NCBI GenBank assembly: GCA_018066145.1 | Contig: JAGHRY010000064.1 | Coordinates: 1-40,958 of the forward strand | Length of the DNA stretch: 40,958 nucleotides | From: Candidatus Colimorpha merdihippi | Lineage (GTDB): Bacteria; Bacteroidota; Bacteroidia; Bacteroidales; P3 | Reading direction: 5' to 3' | Part shown: positions 16,484 through 25,492 of the stretch, one piece after another | Layout: the number at the start of each line of letters is the position of its first letter | How positions within the stretch are numbered: the stretch's first letter is position 1 | Position numbers and translations under genes: made by a program | Notes under the pieces: generated by a model | Database searches by the model: none | What the model saw: the letters and a program-made list of their open reading frames with translations, nothing else | What the model was told of the DNA's origin: nothing

Positions 16484-17443
16484 TTATCTCCCTTGAAAAG
16501 CGATAATTCGAGGATCTAAAATCACACCACGCTCAAAATTATGACAATCTCTCAATACTTTACTATCCAATGGATGGCCTTCGATAAAGAAATCAACATA
16601 TTTTACAAACTCTTTACTTAACGTTTCTGTAGTAGTTTTCCAAAAAAGTGAGGGTGTATGGTCAACCACATAATGGGTGACGCCATCAATCTTATACGTT
16701 GGATTTTCGATCGTAGTCGGAATACTTGTTTCCACTCCGCCACAACGATCGCAAGAGACATCAATGATCATCGAATTATGACGCATTCTTTTCAAATCTT
16801 CTCGATAAATGATATGATCTTTGCGCGATGTATCCCACAAGATCGCATTTACAATAACATCAAACTGTGTTAACTCTTCTCTAAACAAGGCTTCAGTTTT
16901 ACGATCATACTGAATTACTTCTGCGCCCATGAAATTTAATGTTTTCACAGCGCCGCGTGCAATATTTCCTCGACCCAATACCGCAGCTCTTGTATTATAT
17001 GGAAATATTCCATGGCACATATACGCGTGGAAAACAGCCGCTTCACCAGCTATCTCATTATTACGCCAGAAAGAATGTCGCCCATTCTCATACATATCTT
17101 CCCATGCAAATGAAGACAGGTGATGATTTATTATTTTGTCTGTAATATCTCTATTCTGAACTGCATGGACCCATCCAAAAATAGTCTGATTATCTAATTG
17201 ATCGAGATATTCTGCATCACCAATTTTGGGATCTGCTATATAATTCTTCGTCAAAACCTCCTGCCTTGATGCAATATTAACACCCTGACGACGATATTCT
17301 TCATCAGAAAAACCCAAAATCTCTCCATAGCCTTCTTCAATAAATATCTGTTTTGGATTATTAATAAATTGGATATCTTGAGGTACAAGCGTTCTACGCT
17401 TTTCATTTTCTTTATGTGAGATAGGAAGACCTACTGTATTCAT
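16484..17443 (-). CDS. N5-(carboxyethyl)ornithine synthase-like (opine-type) dehydrogenase
   Basis: A 319-residue protein resembling N5-(1-carboxyethyl)-L-ornithine synthase of Lactococcus, an opine-forming enzyme that reductively joins pyruvate to the side-chain amine of ornithine or lysine using NADPH. Matching features are an AlaDH/PNT-like N-terminus (GLPISHKENEKRRTLVPQD, FIEEGYGEILGFSDEEY), the GWVHAVQ segment, the Rossmann motif AAVLGRGNIARGAVKTL and HYVVDHTPSLFWKTTTETL. Length (about 313 in the type enzyme) agrees. It lies between a GT4 gene and the epimerase gene in the operon, an unexpected setting for amino-acid metabolism. N-(1-carboxyethyl)-amino acids are known glycan substituents in some bacterial O-antigens. 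An alanine-dehydrogenase-like role cannot be excluded. Confidence 0.7.
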   Translation of the reverse strand: MNTVGLPISHKENEKRRTLVPQDIQFINNPKQIFIEEGYGEILGFSDEEYRRQGVNIASRQEVLTKNYIADPKIGDAEYLDQLDNQTIFGWVHAVQNRDITDKIINHHLSSFAWEDMYENGRHSFWRNNEIAGEAAVFHAYMCHGIFPYNTRAAVLGRGNIARGAVKTLNFMGAEVIQYDRKTEALFREELTQFDVIVNAILWDTSRKDHIIYREDLKRMRHNSMIIDVSCDRCGGVETSIPTTIENPTYKIDGVTHYVVDHTPSLFWKTTTETLSKEFVKYVDFFIEGHPLDSKVLRDCHNFERGVILDPRIIAFQGR

Positions 17444-17453
17444 TTTTCAGCAT

Positions 17454-18542
17454 TTATTTACTATCCATAACTAACTCATATTCTTGTTCTAAACAAGCAA
17501 TATGCCTATCTATATCATATCGACGCCGCACTTCTATTGCGCTTTGATATGCCTTTTCTATCCATGATTGGCGATGTATAACAAAATCATGATATAATTC
17601 ATATAGGGACGTTATATTATCAGTAGGAAACAATGATGCATACTCGCCCTGATTTGTAATTTCTTTCATCACCTCCCAATCATTAACAATTGTTGGAACT
17701 CCTGCAGCAATTGCCTCTATAACTGCTATGCCAAAACTATCATGTCGTGTAGCATATATGAATAAGTCCATTTTTTTTAATAACCCCGGTACATTATTAC
17801 TTAACCCTACAAAAGTCACATTTTCTACTAGCCCATGTTCCTTACAATAACTGACACATTTTTCATATAGTGGCAATTCACTCGGTCGTGAGGCCCCAAT
17901 AAAACTAAAATGAAAATTTTCGCCTCTTTTTTTTAGATAGTCTAGAAATTGACAAATGAAATAATGATTTCTTCCTTCGCCAAAACTACCCACCATCCCC
18001 ATTTCTACAACAAAATCATTCTCCTTCTGCTTCCTTTGCAACTGAAACTTCTCAAAATTCACCCCATTGTATACTACCGCACACTTATTCTTTGCACCAA
18101 ATTCTCCACGCAACAAATAGTGATTCTTCTCATATTCACTTACAAAAATTAAGCGACCACAGCCTTTGAAAACAAATCTTCTAAGCCATTTACTTGCAGA
18201 AGAAAAACTAAACCCATGAAACGTATTTACGACTTTTATTCCTGTTCCAAAAGTGCACAGAATTGCAATTATTGCATTCAATGAAGTTTGCGCATGAACA
18301 ATATCAATTTTTTCTTTTTTCAGTAACCTCCTTAACCTAAGGGAATATATCAGCCAACTTTTATTTCTCGGTAGCCTGATTAGCGGCACTTTCGTTTCAT
18401 GAAAAGATTCAGAGAGAGTACCTTCAGAACGATATATGCATACCGGATCAAATGGCAGAGTATCTTTTCTACTGAAAATATCCAGCAGCAAAGTTTCTGC
18501 CCCCCCGCGGTTAAATCTACCGATATAAAAAGCAACTCTCAT
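17454..18542 (-). CDS. Glycosyltransferase family 4
   Basis: From the Met at 18542 (MRVAFYIGRFNRGGAETLLL) the protein has 362 residues; the ORF-track start (18590) adds 16 residues overlapping the membrane protein gene. RGGAETLL is the typical GT4 N-terminal glycine motif. The C-terminal donor site is DSFGIAVIEAIAAGVPTIV (E-x7-E). IDIVHAQTSLNAII and NTFHG complete the GT-B pattern. It probably adds one sugar to the repeat unit; linkage and donor are unknown. Confidence 0.9.
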   Translation of the reverse strand: MRVAFYIGRFNRGGAETLLLDIFSRKDTLPFDPVCIYRSEGTLSESFHETKVPLIRLPRNKSWLIYSLRLRRLLKKEKIDIVHAQTSLNAIIAILCTFGTGIKVVNTFHGFSFSSASKWLRRFVFKGCGRLIFVSEYEKNHYLLRGEFGAKNKCAVVYNGVNFEKFQLQRKQKENDFVVEMGMVGSFGEGRNHYFICQFLDYLKKRGENFHFSFIGASRPSELPLYEKCVSYCKEHGLVENVTFVGLSNNVPGLLKKMDLFIYATRHDSFGIAVIEAIAAGVPTIVNDWEVMKEITNQGEYASLFPTDNITSLYELYHDFVIHRQSWIEKAYQSAIEVRRRYDIDRHIACLEQEYELVMDSK

Positions 18543-18550
18543 AATCCATT

Positions 18551-19975
18551 TTATAGCAAGCCTCTTGAGCCTAATTTGAATACAGCCCAACTAATAATCA
18601 AAATGGGCATCAACCAATACCACATTCGCACATATCGGTAGTTCCAATTATCAACCAACGTGATGCCATATGCCGCTATCATCAATAGTATTGGATATCC
18701 TGGCAATAGGAACCGTTCCGAATTTGCAAAACCACTTGTACAAACAATACCTAAATATGCAACTATAAAGGCACCGATTAGTGTAAAATTCCTCCAGTTC
18801 TTCTTTCCCAATAATGCATTTAATAATGCCAAAATCACAAAAATACCCATAAAGTTTCGAACATAATTGCCTCCATTATTCATTTGTTGAGCATATTGAT
18901 TATCAACATCCACCATCGTCGGAAATGGCAAAACGAACATCATCGGCGCCATTACTGTACCTGTCGCATATTTGGCCCATTCATATCCTTTATTTACTTG
19001 GTGACTTCGTTTTGCCGCCTGGTTACCGCCACGGGAATTCCATAACTGTTCAGCTTCGCGCGCAATACGTCCACCTGCAAAAAATGTAATAGCAACTACA
19101 GCCCATACTATTAGCAGTACACGATTACTCTGAGTCATCATGGTACTATTCGAAAAGACTAAGGAACTAAAAATTGCAAAGACAACAGCCGATCCTAATA
19201 CACTTCGAAAGAAAAACAAACTAGCTGTGAGCAAAAAAGCTAAAGTAACGTTCAAAATTCCTGCTTTTTTTTGTCTCATCATGTAATCAGATCTCTCTAG
19301 TGCAGCTACCGCCAAGAAAATCATTTCGGTTTCTTTTAAATGCATACCACAATACATTATCAAATTTGGACAGAAACAACAAAAAACTGCAGCCATGCGA
19401 GCAGCATCCTCGTTGAAAGTCCGTTGAGCTAACTTATAAATCAACACACACATCCAAGAGCCCAATATTGATTTAATAATACGCGTGATAAATATATTCG
19501 GCCCATATATTCCATATAGGAAATACAAATACAATGGATAGCCAATATCACCTCGAGAAACATGCCGCAGATAATCACGAGTTTCGTCCCATCCTATCTC
19601 ATGGTACCAAATGGCAGCTGTATGATATCCTAATGAATCACTTGCTCCGAATTCGAATGGAATACCCGTTTTTATCGTATAAAATACCCATGAGAATAAA
19701 ACCCAAACAATTCTTATAACCAACGCTATCACAAATAGTTTTCTCACAAATTTCTTTTGCTCATAACCATGCCATTTTCTTGATAAGCGCGAAGAATTTA
19801 AAAAGAAGATCAACACCCATGCAATACCTATCAACATAAATTCTGGTCGCATGATATAATCTCTAAATATAAAACTCACGGCTGCCAAAGCGAGAAAATA
19901 ACTCACAATCGCTTTTGAAGAGAACTCTTTTGGAAAATACTGAATCACTGTATTCGATTTTTTATTTCGGTTCAA
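18551..19975 (-). CDS. Polytopic inner-membrane protein (GT-C-like or polymerase candidate)
   Basis: A 474-residue protein with about 10 or more hydrophobic segments, among them AIVSYFLALAAVSFIF, LIGIAWVLIFFL, LFVIALVIRIVWVLFSWVF and MGIFVILALLNALLG. The first large loop has GASDSLGYHTAAIWYHEIG and GDIGYPLYLYFLYG, a layout like GT39/ArnT-type GT-C glycosyltransferases, which use polyprenyl-linked sugars at the periplasmic face. In position it could instead be a Wzy-type polymerase, but the locus exports by an ABC transporter, where Wzy is not expected. The GT-C assignment is tentative. Confidence 0.6.
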   Translation of the reverse strand: MNRNKKSNTVIQYFPKEFSSKAIVSYFLALAAVSFIFRDYIMRPEFMLIGIAWVLIFFLNSSRLSRKWHGYEQKKFVRKLFVIALVIRIVWVLFSWVFYTIKTGIPFEFGASDSLGYHTAAIWYHEIGWDETRDYLRHVSRGDIGYPLYLYFLYGIYGPNIFITRIIKSILGSWMCVLIYKLAQRTFNEDAARMAAVFCCFCPNLIMYCGMHLKETEMIFLAVAALERSDYMMRQKKAGILNVTLAFLLTASLFFFRSVLGSAVVFAIFSSLVFSNSTMMTQSNRVLLIVWAVVAITFFAGGRIAREAEQLWNSRGGNQAAKRSHQVNKGYEWAKYATGTVMAPMMFVLPFPTMVDVDNQYAQQMNNGGNYVRNFMGIFVILALLNALLGKKNWRNFTLIGAFIVAYLGIVCTSGFANSERFLLPGYPILLMIAAYGITLVDNWNYRYVRMWYWLMPILIISWAVFKLGSRGLL

Positions 19976-20017
19976 TTATGTTTTCAAGCAAAACACCTGA
20001 ACTATAATGATATAATG

Positions 20018-20878
20018 CTATTTAATTTTAAAAAGATGTAACAAAGCAAATAGCAGATAGTCGAACATATTTTTATATCCTTTTGCATCAATTACAACTA
20101 ATCCTTTATACATATTCAAGGTATGCATTCCTTCATTCATACGTTTACTCGGTGAAACAATTCTTCGCACTGGAGTGAACCGTATACCATCTTCTGTTTT
20201 TGAGACTTTGTTCACAATCACTGCTCCACCATATGTCTTTGAACAATCTTGCATCGGACAATATACTTCACCTTGATATTTAAAGAATTGGCCTGCTAAT
20301 CTGAAATCAGCTTGAGCAGACTCATATGTTCTTGAGTGAATAAATCTCATCTGAGATTCACTCCAATCATATTCCTCAAGACAAAAATGGTTTTCCCTGC
20401 CTCCAAACAACTGCCATTTTCCAAAATACTCAGTGATAGTAGAATCCCATAATCCGTCATTACAGATCGTCTGAACGGGTATCAATTGCTCATCCTTTTC
20501 ACTATACTCATAGATATCCAGCTTTTTACTATGGCAATTTTCAGGATAAACATATACTTTACCTTCATGCCTGATTATGTTAGGGAAACTCAAATGAGTT
20601 TTTTCATGTAAAATGATATCCATGCTCAACATCTTATACGACACCTTGTCTATTGTCAACTTGGCAATACGGCCTCGTTTATGATATCGACACTCCTCAG
20701 CAAGTACATATATATATTTATCATCTACGTCCAAAATAAATGGATCCGCAAACCATCTATCGCTGTATATATTCTTAACCCAATGGACCTTTAATTTCTC
20801 AGTTCCAAACAAAGGCTCTACTCCTCCCTCAACAAACCCTATTATCCAATCTTTCCTAATCTTTCTCCTTATTATCAT
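20018..20878 (-). CDS. GINT1-N-like beta-propeller protein
   Basis: A 286-residue protein resembling the N-terminal domain of glucosamine inositolphosphorylceramide transferase 1 (GINT1), a beta-propeller domain found in plants and as stand-alone proteins in bacterial polysaccharide loci. Recurring blade-like motifs are RWFADPFILD, HLSFPNIIRHEGKVYVYPEN, DGLWDSTITEYFGKWQLFGG and QFFKYQGEVYCPMQDCSKTYG. The propeller may bind sugar or act as a transferase; the bacterial role has not been settled to my knowledge. It starts 4 bp inside the GT2 gene upstream, so the two are translationally coupled. Confidence 0.65.
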   Translation of the reverse strand: MIIRRKIRKDWIIGFVEGGVEPLFGTEKLKVHWVKNIYSDRWFADPFILDVDDKYIYVLAEECRYHKRGRIAKLTIDKVSYKMLSMDIILHEKTHLSFPNIIRHEGKVYVYPENCHSKKLDIYEYSEKDEQLIPVQTICNDGLWDSTITEYFGKWQLFGGRENHFCLEEYDWSESQMRFIHSRTYESAQADFRLAGQFFKYQGEVYCPMQDCSKTYGGAVIVNKVSKTEDGIRFTPVRRIVSPSKRMNEGMHTLNMYKGLVVIDAKGYKNMFDYLLFALLHLFKIK

Positions 20879-21849
20879 TTTACCCTCCTCCCGATTTTTA
20901 ATAAAAACTGTTTTACTATTGACAATTTTCCTTTAACATAAAAACGTATACGTTCCTTCCAAATTGGAGAATGGTATATATTATACGTGTTCTTAGACAC
21001 ATTCTTCCAGTCTACTTTTTCAAGCATCTGTAGAGCCATATTATGATACTCCTTAGAAAGATAATATCTATACATTCCACTAGCCCTTAATCGATCCATG
21101 AGTACTTTAAAATCGGGATTAATCCTTTCTTGATTTTCCAAATATCCCAAATTCCACATCATATGGGAATTTGGTTCATGTAGTCTGCGCGTAGCCCTTT
21201 GCCCGATTGGTATATCTTGAAAATAATTTGATAGCGGTTTATTAACTAGAGCGACTTTGTATCGCAAGGCGATTCTAATCCATAAATCGAAATCTTCTCC
21301 TAATGTAATTCCACTACGAAACTGTCCTGCACTATAAAAAATGTCTTTTGGTATAGCTACAGAGCTAGACGTGATCGGCATACAGAGTCGCTTAGCATAC
21401 ACTTGACAATAATTGATGTAACCCATTTTAAAATCAGCCGGAAGCGCAACTGGAGCTATTCTTTTTTGTCCATTTTTTACCAAGTAGTAGTTTGTTCCAT
21501 ACAAACCAGCTTCGGGATACTTTTGTATTAAATCATCCATTTCCTCCAAAAAAGTATCCTCCCACCAATCATCCGAATCCAAAAAACATATATACTGTCC
21601 TCTCGATAAGGATACACCATTATTACGCGCTACAGCAACTCCCGAATTTTCTTGCTGCACCACCTGTGCATTTGGTTTGGTTTTCAGAAAATCTCGAGCA
21701 ATTTGGAATGAATAATCCTTGCTTCCATCATCTACTACTATTACTTCGAAATTATTATACGTTTGAGAATAAATGCTTTGCAAAGTTTTCTCAACATATA
21801 ATTCTTTATTATATAATGGGACAATTATCGAAAATCTTGTATGTTCCAT
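20875..21849 (-). CDS. Glycosyltransferase family 2
   Basis: A 324-residue GT-A glycosyltransferase. The N-terminal nucleotide-sugar site is SIIVPLYNKELYVEKTLQSI with VIVVDDGSKD. The DXD-type motif is CFLDSDDWWEDTFLEEMDD at about residue 95. The C-terminal third is basic and could associate with the membrane. It sits in a tandem set of glycosyltransferase genes and couples to the GINT1-like gene. Donor and linkage cannot be read from the sequence. Confidence 0.92.
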   Translation of the reverse strand: MEHTRFSIIVPLYNKELYVEKTLQSIYSQTYNNFEVIVVDDGSKDYSFQIARDFLKTKPNAQVVQQENSGVAVARNNGVSLSRGQYICFLDSDDWWEDTFLEEMDDLIQKYPEAGLYGTNYYLVKNGQKRIAPVALPADFKMGYINYCQVYAKRLCMPITSSSVAIPKDIFYSAGQFRSGITLGEDFDLWIRIALRYKVALVNKPLSNYFQDIPIGQRATRRLHEPNSHMMWNLGYLENQERINPDFKVLMDRLRASGMYRYYLSKEYHNMALQMLEKVDWKNVSKNTYNIYHSPIWKERIRFYVKGKLSIVKQFLLKIGRRVK

Positions 21850-21865
21850 TTAGTGAGAATGGTAT

Positions 21866-22825
21866 TTATTTCTTTATCCAAGATCCTTCATGTCCAAGAA
21901 GGCGTTTTAGCCGACGATTAAGTCGGTATTTCAGTCTCCTTCTTCCTTTCTTCCCATAATTATCAGGATCGAAGTATATCCTCTGAAAATCTCTATCGGC
22001 AAGACGTTGAATCGACTCATCTGTTGGATGAATTATCGGGAGTATCGAACTTGTTTTCTTTGCAGCGGCAGGAGAATTAGAATTCCATGTATGCGTCGAA
22101 TCTTCACAAAAACCTATATTGGAACATAGATTCACATTTGGCAAAATACCTTTCCCTCCCCGCCTCCAAATCGACATCCAGAATTGCTGATCCCAACTAG
22201 AATTATGTAAACCATCCTTATGTATCTCATCCAACCGGGCACACCAATATTCCCTCTCTCTCAAATCACATTTATATCTCCTTAATACACTATTTAATTC
22301 TTTTCTATTTAAATCGACCAATTTAATGTCAAAAATTCCCCATGCCCTCCTCCATGTTGCCCAAGCACATAAAGTATGGTTCATTCTGGAAAAATAGTAC
22401 GACCCATCACCATACCTTTTTCCTTCCAACTGCATACTACCGATGCACATCACATTTCCATCATTGCGATAACGATCCAACATTTGTGCAGCAAATTCAA
22501 AAAAATCAATATGCGGAACAGCGTCATCTTCTATTATAATACCCTCATCAACATGTTCAAAAAACCATGAAATGCCTCGCGCCGGTCCTGGGCCACACCC
22601 TAAATTCACTTCAGAGTATAGCGTATGGACATCACATTTCCAATCTATACTCTCCGATATTACGGTACGGACTTGTTGACACCTTTCTATATCTTGAGTA
22701 TTACCTTCACGAGCTCCATCTTGAAAAACGAACAATACTTCAGGCTCATACTCCCTTATAGCTCTCAATACTGTGCTGGTTAATTCCGGCCTATTAAAAG
22801 TAACTAAAAGTACTGGTTTCTTCAT
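21866..22825 (-). CDS. GT-A-fold sugar transferase (HlpA-like group)
   Basis: A 319-residue glycosyltransferase-like protein starting KPVLLVTFNRPELTSTVLRA. GISWFFEHVDEGIIIEDDAVPH holds a DD motif for metal and nucleotide sugar. CAWATWRRAWGIFD and HNSSWDQQFWMSIWRR are conserved in the group annotated as hemolytic protein HlpA-like or nucleotide-diphospho-sugar transferase. It ends in a strongly basic tail (KKGRRRLKYRLNRRLKRLL) suited to a membrane surface. It overlaps the deacetylase gene by 4 bp. Confidence 0.75.
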   Translation of the reverse strand: MKKPVLLVTFNRPELTSTVLRAIREYEPEVLFVFQDGAREGNTQDIERCQQVRTVISESIDWKCDVHTLYSEVNLGCGPGPARGISWFFEHVDEGIIIEDDAVPHIDFFEFAAQMLDRYRNDGNVMCIGSMQLEGKRYGDGSYYFSRMNHTLCAWATWRRAWGIFDIKLVDLNRKELNSVLRRYKCDLREREYWCARLDEIHKDGLHNSSWDQQFWMSIWRRGGKGILPNVNLCSNIGFCEDSTHTWNSNSPAAAKKTSSILPIIHPTDESIQRLADRDFQRIYFDPDNYGKKGRRRLKYRLNRRLKRLLGHEGSWIKK

Positions 22826-23550
22826 TTTTCCTTTTTTAAATAATAGCTATCTATAGGCTTCCGTCCTATTCCGTAATGGAATCGATAATTCGATGCTCCA
22901 TCGGTGAATACCGGAACCACTTTCTTCTGCTTTAGAATTTGTTGGGTCTGTTCTGAATAGTTACCCCATGTATAAGCATAAAAAGATATATATCTCGGAT
23001 GGTTTGATAGCATATTAATACATTTATTCACAGATTCTTCAAACTGGTCCGAGGATAGTCGAGTTGCATCATTGTGCTCATATCCATGCATTCCTATTGT
23101 GACGTTTTCTGAATGGATTGAAAACAAATCTTTATGAGTAATATATTGAGGGTTAAGTGAATATTCTTTTCGTTTACTTATTCCATCCAAATAACAAGGA
23201 TTCACGAACAAAGTAACTGGCACTTTTCTTTCTTCAAGAAACGGTATTATCTGCAAGACGGATTCAAAACCATCATCACAAGTCAATACCGCATACTTCT
23301 TACTTCGGAATAAATCATGACACATCATCCAATACGCTTGTTCTAAAGAAATAAACGTGTATCGTTGTTGATAATTAATAATCCTCTGTTTGAAATCTTT
23401 TGTAGATGACCAATCAACCCTCATATTCAATTGCTCATCATACTTGTCACTCACTGCGTGGAACACGAATACTTCAATTGGAGACAATCGCATTTTCTCC
23501 ATCTTCCTAACAACTTTCCTAAACATTTTTCTCACTCTACCCATGCCCAT
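22822..23550 (-). CDS. Polysaccharide deacetylase (NodB homology)
   Basis: A 242-residue carbohydrate esterase 4-type protein. Motif 1 is AVLTCDDGFESV (TFDDG-like, with the catalytic and metal Asp pair) and motif 2 is IGMHGYEHNDATRLS with both expected His residues. SFYAYTWGNYSE resembles a later motif. No signal peptide is evident. The basic N-terminus (VRKMFRKVVRKMEKMRLS) suggests a cytoplasmic or membrane-surface enzyme acting on an intermediate. The ATG at 23550 overlaps the previous stop as TAATG, which supports that start over the second ATG 6 bp on. Confidence 0.85.
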   Translation of the reverse strand: MGMGRVRKMFRKVVRKMEKMRLSPIEVFVFHAVSDKYDEQLNMRVDWSSTKDFKQRIINYQQRYTFISLEQAYWMMCHDLFRSKKYAVLTCDDGFESVLQIIPFLEERKVPVTLFVNPCYLDGISKRKEYSLNPQYITHKDLFSIHSENVTIGMHGYEHNDATRLSSDQFEESVNKCINMLSNHPRYISFYAYTWGNYSEQTQQILKQKKVVPVFTDGASNYRFHYGIGRKPIDSYYLKKEK

Positions 23551-24191
23551 TATTTATTCCTAAAAATTCGACTGCTTCTTATCTTTCCTGTATTAAAAAA
23601 ATGGACATAATCGAATAATTCGAACCAATGTAATGCATCCCCACATAATTTTGTCTTTAAAAGGTCTCCTTGACAATATTTCGGATTTTTTATAACAAAC
23701 ACCGACTTGAGTCCAGGATAATCCTTCATCGTTATTATTGCTTTATGCTTCAAATTAAGACGATCAAATTCTTCAACATCTTCCTCCGGACAATTATCAC
23801 CATCTACCAAAACAAATAAATTGTCCAAATCTAGTCGCTTTGCCCTGTCATACCACTTCTTCCTAACCTCAGCTTCGGTTGAATAATGAATAAAATGTAT
23901 AGTTACATCTCCAAGCTCACTCCGCAAAACACCTACCGGATATTTATACTCTGATGGAATAAAATCTATCGGTTGATTGACATAATAATCTATGTTTGAA
24001 ACAAACACATTAAACTCTGCAGGAACGAAAAATGCACAATTAATAGTCGGCGATTTAAATTGAAGACCTAGCTCATGACTTATCATTCCACCTAAACAGG
24101 TATTTGAGACCAAAGAAAAATTATTATTCCTAAGTCTTGACCTATTTAGAAACCGCACTACAGATTTAATTATTTTTAATCCAATTTTCAT
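23550..24191 (-). CDS. DUF1919-family exopolysaccharide protein
   Basis: A 213-residue protein matching the DUF1919 group of polysaccharide loci. Shared features are RNNNFSLVSNTCLGGMI at the N-terminus, an aromatic, acid-rich middle (FVPAEFNVFVSNIDYYV), DVTIHFIHYSTEAEVRKKW and LFVLVDGDNCPEEDVEEFDRL. The family is often listed near glycosyltransferases and acyltransferases; its reaction is unknown to me. It overlaps the GNAT gene by 4 bp and the deacetylase gene by 1 bp, so it probably acts on the same acylated intermediate. Confidence 0.75.
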   Translation of the reverse strand: MKIGLKIIKSVVRFLNRSRLRNNNFSLVSNTCLGGMISHELGLQFKSPTINCAFFVPAEFNVFVSNIDYYVNQPIDFIPSEYKYPVGVLRSELGDVTIHFIHYSTEAEVRKKWYDRAKRLDLDNLFVLVDGDNCPEEDVEEFDRLNLKHKAIITMKDYPGLKSVFVIKNPKYCQGDLLKTKLCGDALHWFELFDYVHFFNTGKIRSSRIFRNK

Positions 24192-25249
24192 CCTCCAAAT
24201 CCATCACCATCTCCTCCCTGTGAGACGGCATCTTTTATTATATTAAATGATTCCGGGTACGAGAAAGAAATTCTTTCTTCTCTTTCATTCCAAAAAATCT
24301 TACTTCCACTAATATATTGAGCCAATCGAGGATCCCTCGTCGAAAAATTATTGTTTTTCAACTTTATTATATGTTCAGCAATCGAAGCGAAGACTTGTTC
24401 TTCATATTTCTCGTTATAATATAGATACTTGATTGACAGGCTTCTATCCGAATCGCTAATATAATAATAACCCTGCAATTTCCCATCCACAAAAATCTTC
24501 ACTCCCGACTTCCAAAACCGAGAACTTTTCCCTGCGAAGTATCCCGTCCAGTAATCTCTACCATATAAAGGAGCCCAATGTCTATATGAATATTCCATTA
24601 TCCAATTTAACATTGGCTGCTCTCTTTGCCATAAGTCTTTTTCCCGGTGATCCTGTATAAACGAATATGTGTTATCATCTATAAAGCTGGTATACATCAA
24701 ACGATATTTGGTCAAAGTTACTTTTTTCTTTATCCCGGAACGACGCAACCTATTTGCAGCTTTCCAATTCTCATAATGATACAGTAACTTTCCTTTAAAA
24801 GTATCTTTGACGATATTTTTTTGTTCGAAAATATACTCGCTCACGAATGTATTTTTCAAACCCAAAAACTTGAATATCTCTACTGTTTCTGCAGCGCCCC
24901 ACATATCGAAATAATTCCCTTCACCATACTCCTCTGCCAAGCAACCAACGGCTATTAAGGCATAACCCTTACCTCGACAATCCGGATGGCACCACAAAGT
25001 TGTAAACCACCATACCTTTTGACCGCTTATCAAATCTGGGAAAGCTGCAGTACAGGCGACCATTTTATCGTCTTCAAAAACTGCAGAGGCAATTGGATCA
25101 TCATCCAAAATGTATGGGTTATGTAAAATTGCATTCGCCCTATCGGGAGATAGAATTCGATTGGAATATCCTTCCAAAGGACGATTATGCCATAACCAGT
25201 CTCGGACTTCCTTGGCTTTAAAGATCTTTATGTCGACTTGTTCTTCCAT
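24188..25249 (-). CDS. GNAT-like acyltransferase, large form
   Basis: A 353-residue protein. The middle of the N-terminal domain shows the GNAT core: ASAVFEDDKMVACTAAFPDL, WFTTLWCHPDCRGKGYALIA (R-x2-G-x-A) and YFDMWGAAETVEIFKFLGL. The C-terminal half (KVTLTKYRLMYTSFIDDN, IFVDGKLQGYYYISDSD) may be a second GNAT-like lobe. Enzymes of this fold move acyl groups from CoA or from carrier proteins to amines. The gene is immediately after an ACP gene (0-bp spacing) and the adenylation enzyme gene, so an aminoacyl or acyl donor on ACP is plausible. That donor is an inference. Confidence 0.7.
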   Translation of the reverse strand: MEEQVDIKIFKAKEVRDWLWHNRPLEGYSNRILSPDRANAILHNPYILDDDPIASAVFEDDKMVACTAAFPDLISGQKVWWFTTLWCHPDCRGKGYALIAVGCLAEEYGEGNYFDMWGAAETVEIFKFLGLKNTFVSEYIFEQKNIVKDTFKGKLLYHYENWKAANRLRRSGIKKKVTLTKYRLMYTSFIDDNTYSFIQDHREKDLWQREQPMLNWIMEYSYRHWAPLYGRDYWTGYFAGKSSRFWKSGVKIFVDGKLQGYYYISDSDRSLSIKYLYYNEKYEEQVFASIAEHIIKLKNNNFSTRDPRLAQYISGSKIFWNEREERISFSYPESFNIIKDAVSQGGDGDGFGG

Positions 25250-25492
25250 CTAACCAATATGGTTCAAAACAGAATCAATAATTGCCCCCATATTCTTCAT
25301 TTTCAATATTTCTATCATTTTGAATTTGAAACCGAATTCATGCTCTATTTCAGAAAGAAATTGTGTAAATGTAAGTGATGTCCATGCAGGCACATTCGAG
25401 GCACTTAATTCATCACTGATTTTTAGCTCCGGTTGTCCAAACACAGCTTGAGCTATCAATTCCAACTTATCAGAAATCTGTTGTCTTGTCAT
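25250..25492 (-). CDS. Acyl/peptidyl carrier protein
   Basis: An 80-residue four-helix carrier protein. The attachment serine is probably the Ser in NVPAWTSLTFTQFLSEIE at about residue 37, in place of the more usual DSL. FKFKMIEILKMKNMGAIID is the typical third and fourth helix. It would carry a phosphopantetheine arm loaded by the adenylation enzyme encoded just upstream, as in the DltA/DltC pair. Its ATG overlaps that stop as TAATG. No phosphopantetheinyl transferase is in the window. Confidence 0.85.
   Translation of the reverse strand: MTRQQISDKLELIAQAVFGQPELKISDELSASNVPAWTSLTFTQFLSEIEHEFGFKFKMIEILKMKNMGAIIDSVLNHIG

Noticed and set aside
21492-21959. 155-residue plus-strand ORF opposite two glycosyltransferase genes
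   Set aside because: It is antisense to two genes with clear catalytic motifs, and its His/Pro-rich sequence looks like a shadow.
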